Source: Gordionus sp. m RMFG-2023
Taxonomy: Eukaryota; Nematomorpha; Gordioida; Chordodea; Parachordodidae
Direction of reading: 5' to 3'
Assembly: GCF_954871325.1 (NCBI RefSeq)
Contig: NC_088775.1
Location: 66,379,561-66,443,560, forward strand
DNA length: 64,000 nt
Made by a program: the position numbers and the translations under genes. Below the pieces are notes generated by a model. That model did not search any database and was not told the DNA's origin. It was given only the letters and a program-made list of their open reading frames with translations. Of this stretch, positions 45,057-57,540 are shown one piece after another (positions within the stretch are counted from its first letter, which is position 1; every line of letters begins with the position of its first letter).

Positions 45057-46249
45057 ACCTACCTTCTAGGGAGGAAAATATTACATACTTACTTATAGTA
45101 TTTGATCAAACAACAGAATCTAAATGCAGAAATAAAGATCACAATTTATTTTTTAATCTCTAACCGGGTTGAACGAGTTTTCAGGGCTCTGTATTTTTTA
45201 ATAAATTGATAATTTTTACAAAAATATAATCAAGAAAAAGATTATTTAAAATTAAAGATTTCATGACTATAAGCATTAGATAAAATCAATGATCCAAATA
45301 GGATATATGCGAATGGATGAGCAATATGGGGTCTTTTTCTTGTAGTAAAAGAAAATTTGCTATTCAAGTTATTTGTATGCGAAATAAGTTATATAATCAC
45401 TTGAGGCATTAAAAACTATCGTTTAAAATAAAATATAAAAACCGAAATAACTTTAAATGTCACTACAACTTGCATGGCCATTAAAATATTATACATGTCC
45501 GTTGATTCATATATTGGGCCAGTAAAAAGTTGTTCCCCTACCCAGTCATAAAAATGAGTAGTACTAAATGCCTTTTATGCGTAAATAAGGCAATATTCTA
45601 TTCAAATTACTATAGTCTAATGATTCATAGAAGTTTTGAAATTCAGAATATAGTTATACAAAAATAAATCATTACCGAAAGCGATCTAAATTTTCTCAAG
45701 GCTTTCAGGTTGTCAAAACTTTCTATTAATTTTTATTTTTATAAAATGTTTCACTAAAGTTCAATAGATATAAATAAATATTTTCCCCTTGTGGATATCA
45801 AAGATATCCTGATTCATCATATAAATTTTGGGCTAAAAATATTTGGAAGAAATTTTTTAGAAAGTAGTGGGTTTAAAATGCATCACATTGTTCATTTATT
45901 TGACCCACCCCCCTCCTGCCCCAAATTATTAAACCAGGCATCGCGTTTACTGACACTATTTTAGCGGTTACTGGTGATATTTTTACTGTTACTATAAATG
46001 AGGTCATATAGGTGTTCCCACACCGGCGTTCTGGTTACGACTGAAAACTATTATCACCAATCCTAGTTAAGGTAGAAAGAGTAGGGTTAATTTGTTGGGG
46101 CCTTGAAAGACTACATATTATGAATAAGAATGACTTTAAACTAGAAAATTTAAGATAAGTTTTCATAATAATTGTTTCTATGAATAACATACGATTTCGG
46201 CTTCCGAAATTGAAGCATAATGTTAATTAATTTGTGATAGTTTAGGAAA
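45057..46249. other. Gene-free stretch
   Basis: AT-rich, no gene. A C-rich word at 45901-45925 (gacccacccccctcctgccc) may be a small transposon end. Confidence 0.4.
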
Positions 46250-46254
46250 GGAAT

Positions 46255-46626
46255 TGAAGAAAGAATGAGATTGCAATAATTTGTCATAATACTAAATATT
46301 ATTTTTTTAATTTTATTTAATCATAGGAAAATTGCAAGTGTTTAATGACGAATAACATATATATTTTAAAATAATAAATTACATTTTTATCTTTTCTTTG
46401 AGTTACATTTTTGAAATCGATGTCTTTTTTTTCCTCTCAAGTATATATAGTCGTTAATATAATCAATATGTAAAATTGCATCTTAACGATACAATCATCT
46501 TAACGCGTTAGTATTAACAAAATCAAAAGTGGTAAAATAATAACATATACTTTGGATATATTACAAAACAATTTAAGTATATGAAAATAACAATATTAAA
46601 TTTAACAAAAGTTAACCATCTCAACA
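46255..46626 (-). repeat. 3' LTR of the antisense LTR fossil
   Basis: Shares with 50497-50873 the words cttttctttgagttacattt, atataatcaatatgtaaaat and ccatctcaaca. The outer edge is supported by the ggaat target duplication. Confidence 0.85.
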
Positions 46627-48092
46627 TTCCCCCTTGTGCAGAGACCCTTCATACTGTTCCTCGTGATGTCGCTGAGTAGATTGTCGTTGAAATCGTTTTC
46701 ATTGCTTTGTTCAAGTCTGGCTGCGATCTTAGTTTGAGCTTTAATTACTCAATCTAAATGTCTTTTATCGATAGCCAATTGATACTGTGATTCTTGGCGA
46801 ATTGATTGTTTACTCGCAGTTGTCGTTGGTGTTTGTCATTGTCCTTTTGATTATCATTAATAATAAATGTATCCAGTCTATGTAATAATATTCCCAGAAT
46901 TAATAATATTGAAATTAGAATGAATTTATAATACTTTTTCAATAATAATTTAATATTTATTAAAATCGAATTGTTTATCATAATCTTTGAGGTTCTCCCT
47001 CCCTAAATCACAAGAAATTGTTTGAACTTGACTCTTTTGTTCTTTAAATATGTTGTATTTTAGAATCTTTATAGATCTTAGCGTCTTCGGCATTATTTAT
47101 GTTAAACAACTTTATAAACGTAAGCGTTTTCCAAGTGTTAATGTTATTTTTTCTAAGTTTTAATTTTATATGAATATTGGCATTCATTAATCATATTTTT
47201 ATCATTTTTTAAGTAGGATTTGAATTTAATGACGTCGAAATTTTGTTTACATAAATTTTAGATTTCATATCCATTTTCTTAGATATATGACCTTATCTAA
47301 GAATTAAGGTTTTTAATTGTTAATACATTTTTTAAGATTTCATCATGTGATATTATAGGTATAATTATATAATTATCGTTGTTTTCTTTAGTTACTATAT
47401 CATTATATAATATACTGTCATCAAATTTATGTAAACTAATTATTTTATTTATATTTTCTTATTTGTATCTTTATTTTTATATTATATATTTGTTGTAATA
47501 ATTTTCTTTATAACTATTTCTAAATGATAAGGTGTTTTTTTTAACTGGTCATTGGTTTATTAGGCTAATATAGTATATTATCAATTGTCTTATATTTTAA
47601 TGATTTGTAGTTGTAGATAAATTTTATTTTATCTAATAATTCGTCGTATGTCATATTGTATGTATTATCATTTGTCAAAACATTTATTAAAGTGTACAGA
47701 TTATCTGAGATATTACAGTAATAATATGATTTATTGTAACACATTTTCATAATGTGAAAAAATATTCTTATATAGTTAAATAACTTTCCATAATTATTGT
47801 AAAAACATTTTGATAAAATTTTTAAAAATTTTTGATATAATTTTTTTAAATTTTTTTTAATAAATAAGAGTTTTCAAACTTTAATGAAGATTAACGTCTT
47901 ATGAATCGAATATAATTTTTTTATGTTTTGGACCCAAGTTTAAGTGGGAAAATGAGAATAATAATTTTCTAAGATTTTTAGAATAATTTTTTTTTTAAAT
48001 GCATTGTAAATATTTTTAAATTTAAAGTATTATTACAATTTTGGGACGCTACCTGTGTCTCTTCCTTTCCCTCATCAATTAATTCAAATCCT

Positions 48093-48338
48093 CTTACTAA
48101 TGGCGAAAATAAAAAAATCAATAAATACTCAATATTAAATAATTTTATTTTTCAACCCATAGTCATCTCAACTAATGGTAATTTCTCCCAATCAACATAT
48201 TCATTTTTAAAAATTTTAGCATGTAAAATTTTTAACATAACAAACGAAAAACGAGAGTCAATCTTCCTAAAACAAAAAATACAATTAGAAATTTTTAAAC
48301 ATAATTATACATGTTTTTTAGGTACATTTTTACTATAA
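48093..48338 (+). pseudogene. Retroelement C-terminal region inserted in the mariner left arm
   Basis: Open frame from about 48051 to the stop at 48338. Visible blocks: TCVSSFPSSINSNPL, then FIFQPIVISTNGNFSQSTYS with FLKILACKI, then IQLEIFKHNYTCFLGTF. This pattern (P-x-D/T-x-V...PL, F-x-P-x-V-x-S/E-T-x-G, FL-x-x-LA, NA/NY near the end) resembles the region after the reverse transcriptase in some non-LTR elements, possibly a PD-(D/E)XK-like nuclease. No RT precedes it. The assignment rests on pattern only. Confidence 0.4.
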
Positions 48339-48729
48339 GCTCTTTTTAGAGCCATCGATATTCCCATAATTTATATTTTAATAATATATATATTTTTTTT
48401 TAAATGTGTGTAATAAGTAAATATAATATTAATGTTACTTTTGGTTATCTAAAGAATTGAAATCAGGATAAGAAATTTGATAATTTCTTAATAAAATTTA
48501 GGGTTTTCAGATAATTCTTATTTTTTATATTTTTTTTGGATTTAAAATTAAATAAAATTTAATTGTTGTAGTTGCTTTTATTAACCTAAAATGACGCATA
48601 CCAAAAATCATCGAGATGTGCCACCAACCATTATACCCATAAGCCCCGACACTTCAATTTAACTTTCCGTAATTATTGTAAAAACTTGTTGAGAAAAATA
48701 CATCCTTTTTTTAAAAAACTTTTAAAAAC

Positions 48730-49172
48730 TTGAAAGAAAGATTTGAAAAAAACATTATATTTTTAAAAATTTCCAGTAACCTATGCACAATAGGAATAAG
48801 TGGATTGAAAAAATTCACAATAATAGATGGGGCTTTTACTGCGATAAAATTCAACGCATACCTAGATGAATTTTTCGCACTTTTACCTTCAAATTCATTA
48901 CTTATAATGGATAATGCTCCTATACATCGAGCGAGGATAATTAGTTCATATTTTTGCCACCCTATTCGCCGCAATTAAATCCTATTGAAATTTTTTTCGG
49001 AGTAATTAAAAATCAATATAGATCAAATTCTCCTAAACCCAATAACCGAAATGAAGTTATTTCAATTGTTACGAGCATTTTAGGCAATTATTTTACATAT
49101 AATTTTTCAAATTTTTATTCTCACACCATAAAGTTTATTGAAGAGAGAATTCGATGTATTCCTTTAAATGAT
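48730..49172 (+). pseudogene. Tc1/mariner transposase, copy 2, C-terminal two thirds
   Basis: DDE transposase for cut-and-paste movement at TA sites. Readable blocks: GLKKFTIIDGAFTAIKFNAY, SNSLLIMDNAPIHRARI with the second catalytic Asp, then, after a one-base shift near 48955, PPYSPQLNPIEIFFGVIKNQ with the catalytic Glu, and a normal-looking C-terminus to 49175. The N-terminal DNA-binding part and the first Asp block are missing upstream, so the copy is defective although the catalytic half is well preserved. Confidence 0.88.
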
Positions 49173-50496
49173 TGAATTTGTAATTGATTTATATTGTGTA
49201 ATATTTTATTTACAAAGAATAAATAAATAATAAATGATTTTTTTTATTATGGCGAATTGATCATAAAAAATTCTAAACAAATAAGAATTATCTGAAAACC
49301 CTAAATTCGAGTTTTCACTCATGTTTATTTAAGAAATTATTCAAATTTCTTATCCTGATTTCCATTCTTTGGATAACTAAAAGTAAAATTAAAATATTGG
49401 AATAATGTTTTAAATTTAAAAAAGGTATTGTAAAAATCTTAGAAAATATTTTTTATATAATATCTTTTTAAATTCTAATTTTTCCACTTAAACTTATGTC
49501 CAAAAAATAAAAAAAACTATATTCGATTCATAACTTTGACCTTAGTCTTCATTAAAGTTTAAGAACTTTATAAAAAAAAATTTTTGAATTCTCATTTTTC
49601 CACTTAAACTTGTGCCCAAAAAAAACTATTTGATTCATAACTTTGATGTTAGTCTTCATTAAAGTTTAAAAACTTTTAAAAATTTTTAAAAAAATTTATA
49701 TCAAAATGTTTTTTACAATAATTATGGAAAGTTATTTACATAAGAATGTTTTTTCACATTATGAAAATGTATTACAACAAATCATATTATTTCTGTATTT
49801 ATTAATATGGATGCATTTTTAATTTTGTGATTTGAGATAAAGAATTTTATGTTCTCAATGGACTTATTAATCTTCTTATCATTTCAAGTCGAATATTCCA
49901 TACTGACTTATTTAGGTAAATTGAAGAATTAATTAAAAATTAATTTTCTTATATTTTGCTTTTAAAAAAAATTATATATATATTTTTTTATATTTCATTT
50001 TTTATGTTGCATTTTTTATATTCAGTTTCTATATATCACTTTTTAATATTTCAATTTTTATATTATGTTTTTTTATATTTTATTTTTTTACTTGTTTATT
50101 TCAAGTGTTGTGTACGTTAATATAAGGCAGTTAAAAAATTTTTTTTTCACTAGAATCGTGATTTACATGTACCTCGTCAAGTAGGTTAGCTAGGGGAGCA
50201 GCGAATTCATGGCTTTGTAAACACTTGTTGTTTTTAAAAAAATGTTCAACCCTGTTAAAGTATGCTGGCATACTTCGGCCAAATTTTGAAAACTGGAATA
50301 AGAATGAATCCGGAATGTTATTGGCGATATCTTTCACGGCCATCATAGTTTCTAGAATACTATTTAATATTAATGAAGAGGATTACAATGTTAATTAGAA
50401 ATTACGCGAAAATAAAATATTTAAACATCGCCTCCGAGAAAATGTGATAGTTTGAAACTCATGACAACGCGAAGGTCGCGAATTAGTGACTCGTCT

Positions 50497-50873
50497 TGCC
50501 CACCATGAGAATGTAATAATTTGTCTTAATACTTTTATGCATTTATCAAGTAATGGTATACAAATATGATATCTTTTAATTTTATTTAATCATAGGAATA
50601 TTGCATGTGTTTAATGATGAATATTTTTTATCTTTTCTTTGAGTTACATTTTTAAAATCCATGTCTTTTTTCTTCTCTCAAGTATATATATAAGTCGTTA
50701 ATATAATCAATATGTAAAATTATTTTAAGGGTACAATCATCTTAACGCGTCAGTATTAACAAAATCAAAAGCGGTAAAATAATAATAACATATCCTTTGG
50801 ATATATAACAAAACAATTTAAGTACATGAAAATAACAATATTTAAATTTAAGAAAATTCAACCATCTCAACAG
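50497..50873 (-). repeat. 5' LTR of the antisense LTR fossil
   Basis: Partner of 46255-46626. The inner boundary is uncertain by some tens of bases, because weak similarity extends further (a shared tgtgatagttt word at 50443 and 46233). Confidence 0.8.
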
Positions 50874-50878
50874 GAATT

Positions 50879-51470
50879 ATGAAAATATATTATTCATGCT
50901 TATTCTAAAAATCACATTTTATAAATAATGATAATCACCAAATCATTAATTTCATATTGAGAATCATTTTTATTCTTCATATATAAATGATTATTTATAT
51001 GTGATTAACAAAAGAGACTCTGTTACCTTATATTCTTCTTCCGAATCAATAATAACATTTTAAATCCATAAATCTTTATAAGGTCTCTGGCTCGACTGCG
51101 TCGTTGCCTTTGCTGTCCTAGTTGCTAGGCCATTGATCTATAATAACAATCCATTCTTAGCAATTAATCTTACCTAATTTGATCAAAATGTTTTCTCAAA
51201 AAGAATTATTAAGATTTTGTTAACTTAGAAATTAATTGAATGGAAAAAGCCATAAATAAGGCAAATTCAAAATTTTATTTTTCAATTTATCCAAATGATA
51301 TAATATTGTACTAATATTATAAATTAAAATATAGACAAAAAAATAAACGTTTGATTTTATTATCATCCCAAACTCAGCATTTTTAATTGTTAATTTTTGC
51401 CCACATTTAGCCAAAGGTTATTGCACATTTTTTTGAAAAATTAGGTAGAAATAATATCTGGGCAATCGTT
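50879..51470. other. GPCR 3' flank
   Basis: No gene. On the minus strand an aataaa lies at about 51279-51274, some 190 bp after the GPCR stop codon. It is a possible polyadenylation site, although such hexamers are common by chance in AT-rich DNA. Confidence 0.4.
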
Positions 51471-53642
51471 TCAAATTTGATATATATCGAAATGCAAGTT
51501 TTGATTTATCATATCTAAATTTTGATAATTGAGTGCATTCTCATATTCACTAAAGTTCTGTAAAAGGATCGGTTTTCTAAATGCTCGCTCATTATCATCA
51601 TCATCGATAGATTTTAAATCATTGGAAGAGAGCCTTTCGACTGAGTCCATTTTCCCATTTGATAATTTTCCAAAAATTAAGTTTGAATTAAGCTGCTGTT
51701 CATCACTAGAGGTCGGGCATATCATAATCGTATTATATATAGTATTTGTCCCTTTTAGCGATTCGAAATCACTTTCTCCTACTTGAATTTCATCAAGCAA
51801 TTGATTTGATGGATGGCTATCTACAATAATGTTGAGGGGACAATATTTGTGAGTATTATCCTCTATCAATTCTTTAACAGAGTTTTTCTCCGAGATAGAT
51901 TGATCGGAGTTTATATTAATCTTAAAGTTTTTAAAATTAGGGTTCTTGATGGAAGGATGGATATCGATATCATCAAATGAATTATAAACGAGACATGTTG
52001 GCAAATTAATGCCAATTTTGTATTTGGGGTTTCTAGAGGATTTTGGAAAATTAGATGAATCTACTTGTGATTTATTACGGAATAATTTTAATATATAATT
52101 TGCCAACGAATATTTGAAATGTCCGCTTTTAGATTTAGATGTTGTTAAAATATTTTTCCAATCCTTATCGATATCACTTTTCTCACAATGTAATACTGTT
52201 GATTTGTGGGTTGGATCAGTTTCGTATATTAAAACTTGATTGTCTAATGAGCCGCGTACAATATTAATTCTGGGTATAATTATTTCGCGATTAATATCAT
52301 TTTGAAAATGTTGAGATTTTTTAATATTAATCGGCGCGATCGATGGTTTTTGAGAGCTCTCAATTTTTATAGACTCGTATATAACCTTTTTCACATAATT
52401 TTGATGAGCATTTGGTTTAGGTGGAATAAATCGCTTCAAAAATAACCGAGATACTGGTTTTAAATAGAATTTTAGGTTAGACTCATCAGTAGATGATATT
52501 CCGGAGTCTTTGACGCCCCTCTTTTTCCCATTAAATTTGGGACTGATAATGGAATCATCATTTTCATAGGTTTTAGATTGATTAATTATTTTTGAAGGGT
52601 TGTCTATAATAGAATATCTCGTACCTTTTTTGCGGATGCATGGTAATATGTTCTGAAATTCATTTCGAAAATTTGGATTAAACCATGCGTATAACAATGG
52701 ATTATGACAAATAGAGCTCATAGCAAGCATATGCGACAAGAAAAAAACTAGAGTGTAATATTTCCACCATACTAAATGACTATTAACATCAAAAAATATT
52801 ATTACAAAGTTCAAAGGAAGCCAACATAGCGAAAAAAGTATTATCATGGTGATCAACATTATATTAATTTTCTTTTTTCTCTTGATGTCTCTCCTCTCGG
52901 CCTTCTTTTTTAGCCCATGGATTTGCTTTTTCGAATTTTTTGACATTTCTTTCGATACTCGTTGATAGAAATAGGAGATGAAAATCAATGGAAGTATAAA
53001 TTGAGCCATAATGTTAACAACAGAATAACTGATACGTATAGTCGAAGAAGGCCAAAACTCTTCACAATAGCGAGATGGATTATTGGGATATTTAACCACT
53101 TTTTGAAAAAATGCTAGGGGACACGATATGATAGTCGATATAATCCACATAAACATTATTCTGTAAAGGCAGCCACGCATAGTCATCCTAGGAATAAATG
53201 GGTATAGTATAACACGGTATCTGTCGTAAGCAATTACAGTGAGAGTTAATGCTGAAAGGTACACAGACATGCACTGAGCCATGCTTAAGACTCGACACAA
53301 AAAACTACCAAACACCCAAGAACCAATAAAACTGTATAATGGAGTGAATGGTACACACAACACTGACATCATGATATCCGAAACAGCCAAATTGGTAATA
53401 AATATGTTAGTCACCACCTGTCTTAGGCCCCTATTTTTGCACACCACATATATTATCAATGTGTTACCGAATGAACCAACTATGAAAATTATGATGTAAA
53501 GGGTAGAAAATATGTATTTTACTTCTAACCTTCCGATTATGTCTGTGAAAATAGTTAAATTTAGGTCCGAATATTCAGTGAAATTTTTTCTTTCGTTATC
53601 TAACCCCTGGCTAGAATTATTTATGACCGATTCAGTTGACAT
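51471..53642 (-). CDS. Rhodopsin-family GPCR, neuropeptide Y/F-like receptor, intronless, long tail
   Basis: Seven-pass plasma-membrane receptor of 723 residues, probably for a peptide ligand, signalling through G proteins. N-terminus with three N-glycosylation sequons (N9, N20, N28); TM1 ~45-68 with GN60; TM2 ~78-100 with LAVSD89; Cys116 and Cys193 for the extracellular disulfide; DRY at 140-142; CEEFWP in loop 2; a very basic loop 3 (~228-258); TM6 with CWLP 273-276; TM7 with NPLLY 314-318; Cys335 as possible palmitoylation site. NPY/NPF, PrRP and related receptors share the LTLTVIAYDRY and CEE-WP signatures; which ligand is not decidable here. The cytoplasmic tail of about 400 residues is unusually long and Ser/Asn/Asp-rich. 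There is one continuous frame with no intron; the first ATG is taken as start. Both flanks are TE-derived or gene-free. Confidence 0.95.
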   Translation of the reverse strand: MSTESVINNSSQGLDNERKNFTEYSDLNLTIFTDIIGRLEVKYIFSTLYIIIFIVGSFGNTLIIYVVCKNRGLRQVVTNIFITNLAVSDIMMSVLCVPFTPLYSFIGSWVFGSFLCRVLSMAQCMSVYLSALTLTVIAYDRYRVILYPFIPRMTMRGCLYRIMFMWIISTIISCPLAFFQKVVKYPNNPSRYCEEFWPSSTIRISYSVVNIMAQFILPLIFISYFYQRVSKEMSKNSKKQIHGLKKKAERRDIKRKKKINIMLITMIILFSLCWLPLNFVIIFFDVNSHLVWWKYYTLVFFLSHMLAMSSICHNPLLYAWFNPNFRNEFQNILPCIRKKGTRYSIIDNPSKIINQSKTYENDDSIISPKFNGKKRGVKDSGISSTDESNLKFYLKPVSRLFLKRFIPPKPNAHQNYVKKVIYESIKIESSQKPSIAPINIKKSQHFQNDINREIIIPRINIVRGSLDNQVLIYETDPTHKSTVLHCEKSDIDKDWKNILTTSKSKSGHFKYSLANYILKLFRNKSQVDSSNFPKSSRNPKYKIGINLPTCLVYNSFDDIDIHPSIKNPNFKNFKININSDQSISEKNSVKELIEDNTHKYCPLNIIVDSHPSNQLLDEIQVGESDFESLKGTNTIYNTIMICPTSSDEQQLNSNLIFGKLSNGKMDSVERLSSNDLKSIDDDDNERAFRKPILLQNFSEYENALNYQNLDMINQNLHFDIYQI

Positions 53643-56600
53643 ATTTCTGGTGTTATTATTGCCATGATTAAATTCGGTATATTTTTGTTACACTCATTTG
53701 TCATTTCATAGTCCAAATTTTAATTTTTAAATAATGGTTTTGGCAGAAAAGCGATCATGATCTGTTAGATATAAAAAAAATTAGAAAAAAGATAAATTAA
53801 AATTATATTAAAATAAAGTGAAAAAATAATAAAATTAGAAAATATAATTTGTCGATTTTCCCTAATTATGTTTATAGAAACCCTGCTTTTAACATGGGCT
53901 CTATTTGGCATAATATACATAAAGAGATAAGTTAAACACAAAAAAATTGATAATGGAGTTGATTATATTTTAAGGTAAGAATTTTAGCTCAACTACGGTT
54001 TATTATTATTATTTATAATTAAACACAAAATTTTGATGAATCAGCTGATTTTAAAGTATATATTCCAATGTTATGGTGTGCCAAATCTTTTTCTGTTAAG
54101 CTATATAATAGATAATTAGATTGCATTGTATTAGCCTATTGTTAAAATAAACACTAAGCTCTAGTGTTATTATTTAAAAATAAAATTTATGAATATAATA
54201 ATTTTTATTGCACATTCAACGCCACATAAATCTTGTATAATTAATATATAAATGCGAAAGAGCAGAAATTTCATTAGCAGATTTTATCATTGTTAAAAAG
54301 GTGCTAAATCCTATTCAATTTATTATTATAAAAATAAATAATTGTGGTCTTTATCATAATTATTTATATTTATTAATAAATAATAATATGATTTATCATT
54401 ATTACCAGGCTAAACAAAACACCAATCAACGAGGGAAAAAATCCCAACATGATTCGCATAGTTTATAATTATAACAATTTATTTAATAGCTAATATAAGG
54501 TAAAATCGAAGTATTTATATAGAATAGACAATGTGCTTTTTTAAAATCTAAAAATGACATTTATCATGATCGTTCATAAATATAAAAATGGATGCGATAT
54601 ATACTGGACAATATATTTTTATATTAATATATATTAAAAGTTATAATTTATTCCAATAACGCAAAAAATAACATCAATTAAATAGAAATGCTATTATATA
54701 TTAAATTTTTATACCAAAAAAATAAAAAAAATACAGAGAAATCATAATTTATTGAATTTTGTTAGTATAGATAGAGAGGATTCGTGGACTGTTCGCTAAA
54801 AAAATTAATATTATAAATTATTTATTACATTTTTTTTCCCTTAATTTATTTTCGAATGAGATGAGGTAAACATTTAGTTTCACGATAAAGAATAATTATC
54901 ATTTAATGTAAAACTAGTAATGTATTTATATAGTAATAAATTAGTATTTGATATTAGGAATTTGATTAAATTTCTCGTTTTTTACTCTTTTGATATTATA
55001 AAAAATGTCTATAAAAATAATAACAATATGTTCTTAAATTTTAATGATATTTTATATTAAAAGTAAAACACTAAAAGAAAAAGAAGAAACTGTTTTGTAA
55101 ATGAAATTACAAATATTAAACGATCTTTTTGATAGGTGTGTGTCAGGGTCATCATTCTTTCTCCTTCCTATCTTACTTCAATGTTCAATATTGATAAATC
55201 CGTTTTACCTATCAAAAATATTATGGTATCTTTATTTTAATACAAAATATTTTGGTAGATAGGCATGGGCAGGGAGGAGGGTTGACAGGGAAATACCACC
55301 AGACAAATATAAGGGGGACCGAGTCTAGGAGACCACTTTAAAAAAATTGTCTATAACTTTCATATCTTATATTAGGAAGTATTATATTCAATAAATACCT
55401 GCAACTATATATTATGGGTACTATCATAATTTATTAATAATATATCATTTTTTTAAAATTTATATTTAAATCAACTTATGCGGCTTCCATAGCTGAATTT
55501 GCCTTATAATGGACAAAAATTCCATTTTTATTTCTTAATATTGTTATATATAGAATAATTTAATTTTAATATTTTATTGTTAAGATTATAACTATACAAT
55601 AAAAGTTAGCCAAAATATTAATGACATACTTGATACTTGTTCTTTACATTTTCTTTAATATTTTATGAAATCTAATATAAATAATCAATAAAATAACTAA
55701 GATAATATATAAATTTAGAAATATTTTATAATATATTAATGGTTCAAAGAGTCACACCAATACTAACTTAACTAATCATGATTAAAATAATATATAGTAG
55801 CCAAGCCACAAATGTTAGTAAAACTTTCTCATTATAAAAGACGGTTCAAAATTTGCAATAAAAGTTAAATTATATATTAATATTTTTTAAATTTAACATA
55901 CATATTAATTGCAAAAATTTTCCAAATTTGTAATCAGAATTTTATAACTTATATAAAATTTCTAATAGTTAATTATTTCAAAAAATTTTTTAATAAAATC
56001 TATATTGACAAAATTTAAATATCTGTCTTATAAAAATGAGACCAAATGGTTTTAGAGTTCAACTCGCATCGGTCTTCCATATTTCCTTCACTCTCTGCTC
56101 TTTTCAAAAAAATGAATACAATAAGTCAGTACTATATATAATTGTTTTTAAAAAATAAATGCAAATTAATAATTTTTTAAAATAATGACAATTATAACAA
56201 TGACTACCCCCTTTGAACCCAAAATCTGCCCCTCCTAATTGATATTCGAAAATTTAAAATATAAAAAATTTAAAACCGTTTTATTATAATAAATTTTTTT
56301 TGAAAAGTGCTATAAATTTATAATTAAATTATATCAAGGGAATTTAAACTTGCCATGTCAGTAAAAAAAACTTAGATATTAAATTATAAAATTTTATTTA
56401 AGATAAGAAACGATCGCGCAATATTCATTTTCGTTATGCATTTTTTTAAAGTTATATTGAGGAAGGAAAAGTTGACTAATCAAATATTTTTTTGCAATTC
56501 CCGTGTTTTAGCAATTATAATATTTAAATAATTTTATTTTATAATTCCAAACAATTATTCATACATGAGATAATAGGTATGTTTTTTGTATATAAAACCT

Positions 56601-57540
56601 TCGACTATGTCCAGCTAGTAATATTTTTTAAAAAAGTAACACCTTCCCAAGTCCCGACAATTAATTTAGCAGAAAGCGGCCATATAATTAATGACAATTT
56701 TTTTTAACTCGGTAATATTATAGGGTCTCACATTTTCATAAACTTGAAAATTGGATTGACTTATTACAGTTAAAAAAAAACATTTTAAACTCTAACGATT
56801 TAATAACTGATTAGGGATTATACATGATTTTGATTACTTGAAGAGAGGAATACGTTATATCAAATATAAATCGATAAATAGTATTTATATAATATTAAAA
56901 TATTTGACCAAATTCATATTAGAAAATCAGAGTATTATTGTATTACCTTATCTTATACAATTTAAACTTTAAACCTGGATAAAATTAATCTGAATAGTTG
57001 GGCCGGAATTTAAAGTGAATTCGAACTTAAAGAGACAAAATTAGTAACCATTGGATAGCCAAAACATCCCAATAATATTTTTTTCTCAACATTTTTGAAA
57101 TGATGAAAAAGGAGATAATACGAATTCTTAGTTGAAATTAGTGAATTTTATTTTAATAAAAACATTTTAGGAAAAAAAAATATCGAATTTATAGCCAGCT
57201 TAACATTAATTGTAATTAAATAGTTTGTAATTTCTAAATAAATTAACTAAAGATTTTGGTGTTGGAAAAATTATAATATTATAAATTTATCCTTGTCATT
57301 AATGGTGATAGACCATTATACCAGTCAAGGTTAGGGATGTTATAACAAGGGAAATTTCCAAGGGAATTCAAAATCCCTTATAGTTTCCCAAATTTTTAAT
57401 GTGTTTATTGATCAAATAATCACGATTTTTATCATATTTTACTAAAATATTTTTTCCTCGTGATAAATAATAATTTTGTTTTGCTTTACATGTATACGTT
57501 CATTCTTCATTCTCGATAATATAATAATAGCTCAACTCAA
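53643..57540. other. ~3.9-kb gene-free AT-rich region upstream of the GPCR
   Basis: No open frame, RNA gene, or repeat family could be recognised. Slightly GC-richer islands at 55255-55340 (gggcagggaggaggg, gggggaccgag) and 56205-56240 (ctaccccctttgaaccc) resemble small transposon termini but have no partners I can see. Promoter elements of the GPCR should be in its right-hand (53.6 kb) part, but no motif stands out. Confidence 0.5.

Larger units (their letters stand above)
47716..49795 (+). mobile_element. Tc1/mariner copy 2 with long inverted repeats, TA target
   Basis: Left end cagtaataatatgattt and right end aaatcatattatttctg, each flanked by TA (47714-47715, 49796-49797). The arms match for more than 200 bp at the outside (words cataatgtgaaaaaa, actttccataattattg, tttaatgaaga) and again inside (48450-48520 against 49285-49390). 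About 390 bp of unrelated sequence (48035-48430) is inserted in the left arm only. The transposase lies between the arms. Confidence 0.88.
46255..50873 (-). mobile_element. LTR retrotransposon fossil with env-like part, antisense
   Basis: Two LTRs in direct orientation (46255-46626 and about 50497-50873) begin tgttgagatgg when read on the minus strand. A G-rich polypurine tract, aagggggaa in inverse, lies directly inside the 46 kb LTR, so the element reads right to left. A five-base target duplication ggaat is present at 46250-46254 and 50874-50878. Recognisable parts are a gag-like piece near 50131-50346 and, next to the 3' LTR, an env-like region at about 46750-47750 with a hydrophobic membrane segment. 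No pol was recognised. It is incomplete and broken in several places, and a mariner (47716-49795) sits inside it. The LTRs are clearly more diverged than those of 21567-25033, so it is older. Confidence 0.75.

Noticed and set aside
44767-45057. 96-codon minus-strand frame
   Set aside because: Covers the GGGGGCC-rich terminus of hAT-E and its duplication; Pro/Gly repeats come from the G runs.
51060-51135. GC-richer segment as tRNA candidate
   Set aside because: No acceptor-stem pairing or T-loop GTTCRA consensus could be arranged.
51529-51786. Plus-strand reading frame opposite the GPCR tail
   Set aside because: Antisense shadow with no motif or independent signal.
53281-53499. Plus-strand reading frame opposite the GPCR
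   Set aside because: Lies entirely inside the transmembrane coding region on the other strand; the GPCR frame has the family motifs.
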